From Verrucomicrobiales bacterium (lineage in GTDB: Bacteria; Verrucomicrobiota; Verrucomicrobiia; Limisphaerales; JAQGOY01), in contig JAQGOY010000092.1 of assembly GCA_028293375.1 (NCBI GenBank), forward strand, positions 1 to 43,999: a stretch of DNA of 43,999 nt, read 5' to 3'. Both the position numbers and the translations under genes were made by a program. The notes under the pieces were generated by a model. It was not told the origin of the DNA and did no database searches. It saw only the letters and a list, made by a program, of their open reading frames with translations. Positions 43,345-43,999 of this stretch are shown here, one piece after another (positions within the stretch are counted from its first letter, which is position 1; every line of letters starts with the position of its first letter).

Positions 43345-43419
43345 GACCCTATGGTCTAGCGGTTAGGACACTGCCCTTTCACGGCGGTAGCTCGGGTTCG
43401 ATTCCCGATAGGGTCGCCA
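43345..43419 (+). tRNA. tRNA-Glu (anticodon TTC)
   Basis: A full cloverleaf: acceptor GACCCTA/TAGGGTC, D-arm GTC...GAC, anticodon stem CTGCC/GGCGG with loop CTTTCAC (anticodon TTC at 43378-43380), T-arm TCGGG-TTCGATT-CCCGA, discriminator G and an encoded CCA end (43417-43419). It decodes GAA/GAG. Confidence 0.97.
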
Positions 43420-43491
43420 TTTATCTATCAACGGGTTACGTTGATAGTGTGCCCCGACGTGCCCGATGGGGGCCGTTTGGATTGCTTCATT

Positions 43492-43565
43492 TGTCCGATG
43501 GTGTAACGGTAGCACAAGGCCCTTTGGAGGCCTTTGTCATGGTTCGAATCCATGTCGGACAGCCA
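43492..43565 (+). tRNA. tRNA-Gln (anticodon TTG)
   Basis: Acceptor TGTCCGA/TCGGACA, D-arm GTG...CAC, anticodon stem AGGCC/GGCCT with loop CTTTGGA (anticodon TTG at 43524-43526), T-arm CATGG-TTCGAAT-CCATG, discriminator G and encoded CCA (43563-43565). It lies 72 bases after tRNA-Glu and probably shares its transcript. A tRNA-Glu/Gln pair is a common arrangement. Confidence 0.97.
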
Positions 43566-43610
43566 ATCTCCGGAACTTCCTTCACCCAAATACTCCTGAC
43601 CGATGAAGAC

Positions 43611-43640
43611 AAAAAAAACCGCACCTTCTGTGCGGTTTTA
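43611..43640. terminator. Bidirectional intrinsic terminator between tRNA-Gln and gmd
   Basis: A stem CCGCAC/GTGCGG with loop CTTCT (43619-43635) is flanked by eight A (43611-43618) and TTTTA (43636-43640). It can end the tRNA transcript on the plus strand and the convergent gmd transcript on the minus strand. Confidence 0.85.
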
Positions 43641-43664
43641 TGAAAGATCTAAAGGTTAGAACGT

Positions 43665-43999
43665 CTAGCCGACGACTTTGATTTTACCTTCCCTATGGGC
43701 CTTTAGCAGAGCCACGTCCGCATCCACCATCAACCTTGCCAATTCGTTGAAGGTGGTCTTTGGCTCCCAGCCCAATTGCCTTTTGGCCTTGCTGAAATCG
43801 CCGATCAGTAATTCCACTTCCGCCGGGCGATAATAAACGGGATCAATGGCCACGTATTTGTTCCAATCCAAGCCGACATGTCCGAAGGCGACATCGAGAA
43901 ACTCGCGGATGGAGTGAGTCTGGTTGGTGGCAATGACGTAATCGTCGGGTTTGTCCTGCTGGAGCATGAGCCACATGGCTTCGACGTATTCCTTGGCGT
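43665..43999 (-). CDS. gmd: GDP-mannose 4,6-dehydratase, C-terminal part, cut by window edge
   Basis: About 110 C-terminal residues: [33 protein letters not shown], then [29 protein letters not shown] and [13 protein letters not shown]. This is the end of Gmd, which converts GDP-D-mannose to GDP-4-keto-6-deoxy-D-mannose, the first step to GDP-fucose and related surface sugars; the cofactor and catalytic parts lie beyond the right edge. The frame is open to the last base of the window. It converges on the tRNA genes with the shared terminator between them. Confidence 0.95.
   Translation of the reverse strand, partial: AKEYVEAMWLMLQQDKPDDYVIATNQTHSIREFLDVAFGHVGLDWNKYVAIDPVYYRPAEVELLIGDFSKAKRQLGWEPKTTFNELARLMVDADVALLKAHREGKIKVVG

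Noticed and set aside
43449-43643. Plus-strand open frame of 64 residues
   Set aside because: It covers tRNA-Gln and the terminator, so it is not a gene.

Overview
The window reads as chromosomal DNA of a Verrucomicrobiota bacterium, probably the Pedosphaera/Limisphaerales side of the phylum. This placement is an inference from gene content: several secreted PQQ-like beta-propellers with a WPQFRG-type start, a PVC-type soluble dehydrogenase fused to HEAT-like repeats and cytochrome c, a DUF3311/sodium:solute symporter pair, a verrucomicrobial-looking ArgD variant, and frequent starts without a Shine-Dalgarno sequence. No phage, IS or CRISPR was seen.

Layout. (1) 1-1240: rplY (cut by the left edge) and prs on the minus strand, with a hairpin plus U-tract just upstream of prs. 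(2) 1385-4755: a minus-strand three-gene unit linked by ATGA overlaps: a BchE-like cobalamin radical SAM enzyme, a secreted or membrane-anchored alpha-barrel protein resembling linalool dehydratase/isomerase, and a small two-helix membrane protein. It is flanked by two direct copies of a roughly 100-bp repeat. (3) 4756-6079: gene-poor DNA with one small DUF7674-like gene. (4) 6080-9586: a CsgG-like secreted protein, a truncated ECF sigma gene, a PQQ-like propeller, a small unknown protein and a MarR regulator, all on the minus strand. (5) 9733-19293: a divergent plus-strand run of seven genes: two secreted PQQ-type proteins, DUF3311 protein plus SSS transporter, a LuxE/PaaK-like acyl-activating enzyme, an aldehyde-dehydrogenase-fold (LuxC-like) reductase and an iron-type alcohol dehydrogenase. 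Together with MarR this looks like a regulated pathway for uptake and interconversion of an organic acid, aldehyde and alcohol. (6) 19286-22414: a lipoprotein, a SurA/PpiD-like periplasmic chaperone and an RluA-type pseudouridine synthase. (7) 22433-26822: argJ-argB-argD-argF operon (acetyl-cycle arginine synthesis) with dyads upstream. (8) 27067-36314: ApnL-like lactonase, CutA, lactate permease, an AraC-type protein with a long basic tail, a cupin, the large PVC dehydrogenase and an SGNH hydrolase. (9) 36469-43292: three consecutive soluble PAS histidine kinases; the last two are paralogous hybrids and the last carries a one-base frameshift. (10) 43303-43999: a tRNA-Glu/tRNA-Gln unit with a good promoter and a terminator, then the 3' end of gmd.

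The two candidates for an undescribed system are the BchE-like/alpha-barrel/membrane-protein unit with its flanking repeats, and the MarR-linked quinoprotein-transporter-acid reductase cluster. Both functional proposals are inferences from family membership and gene order.
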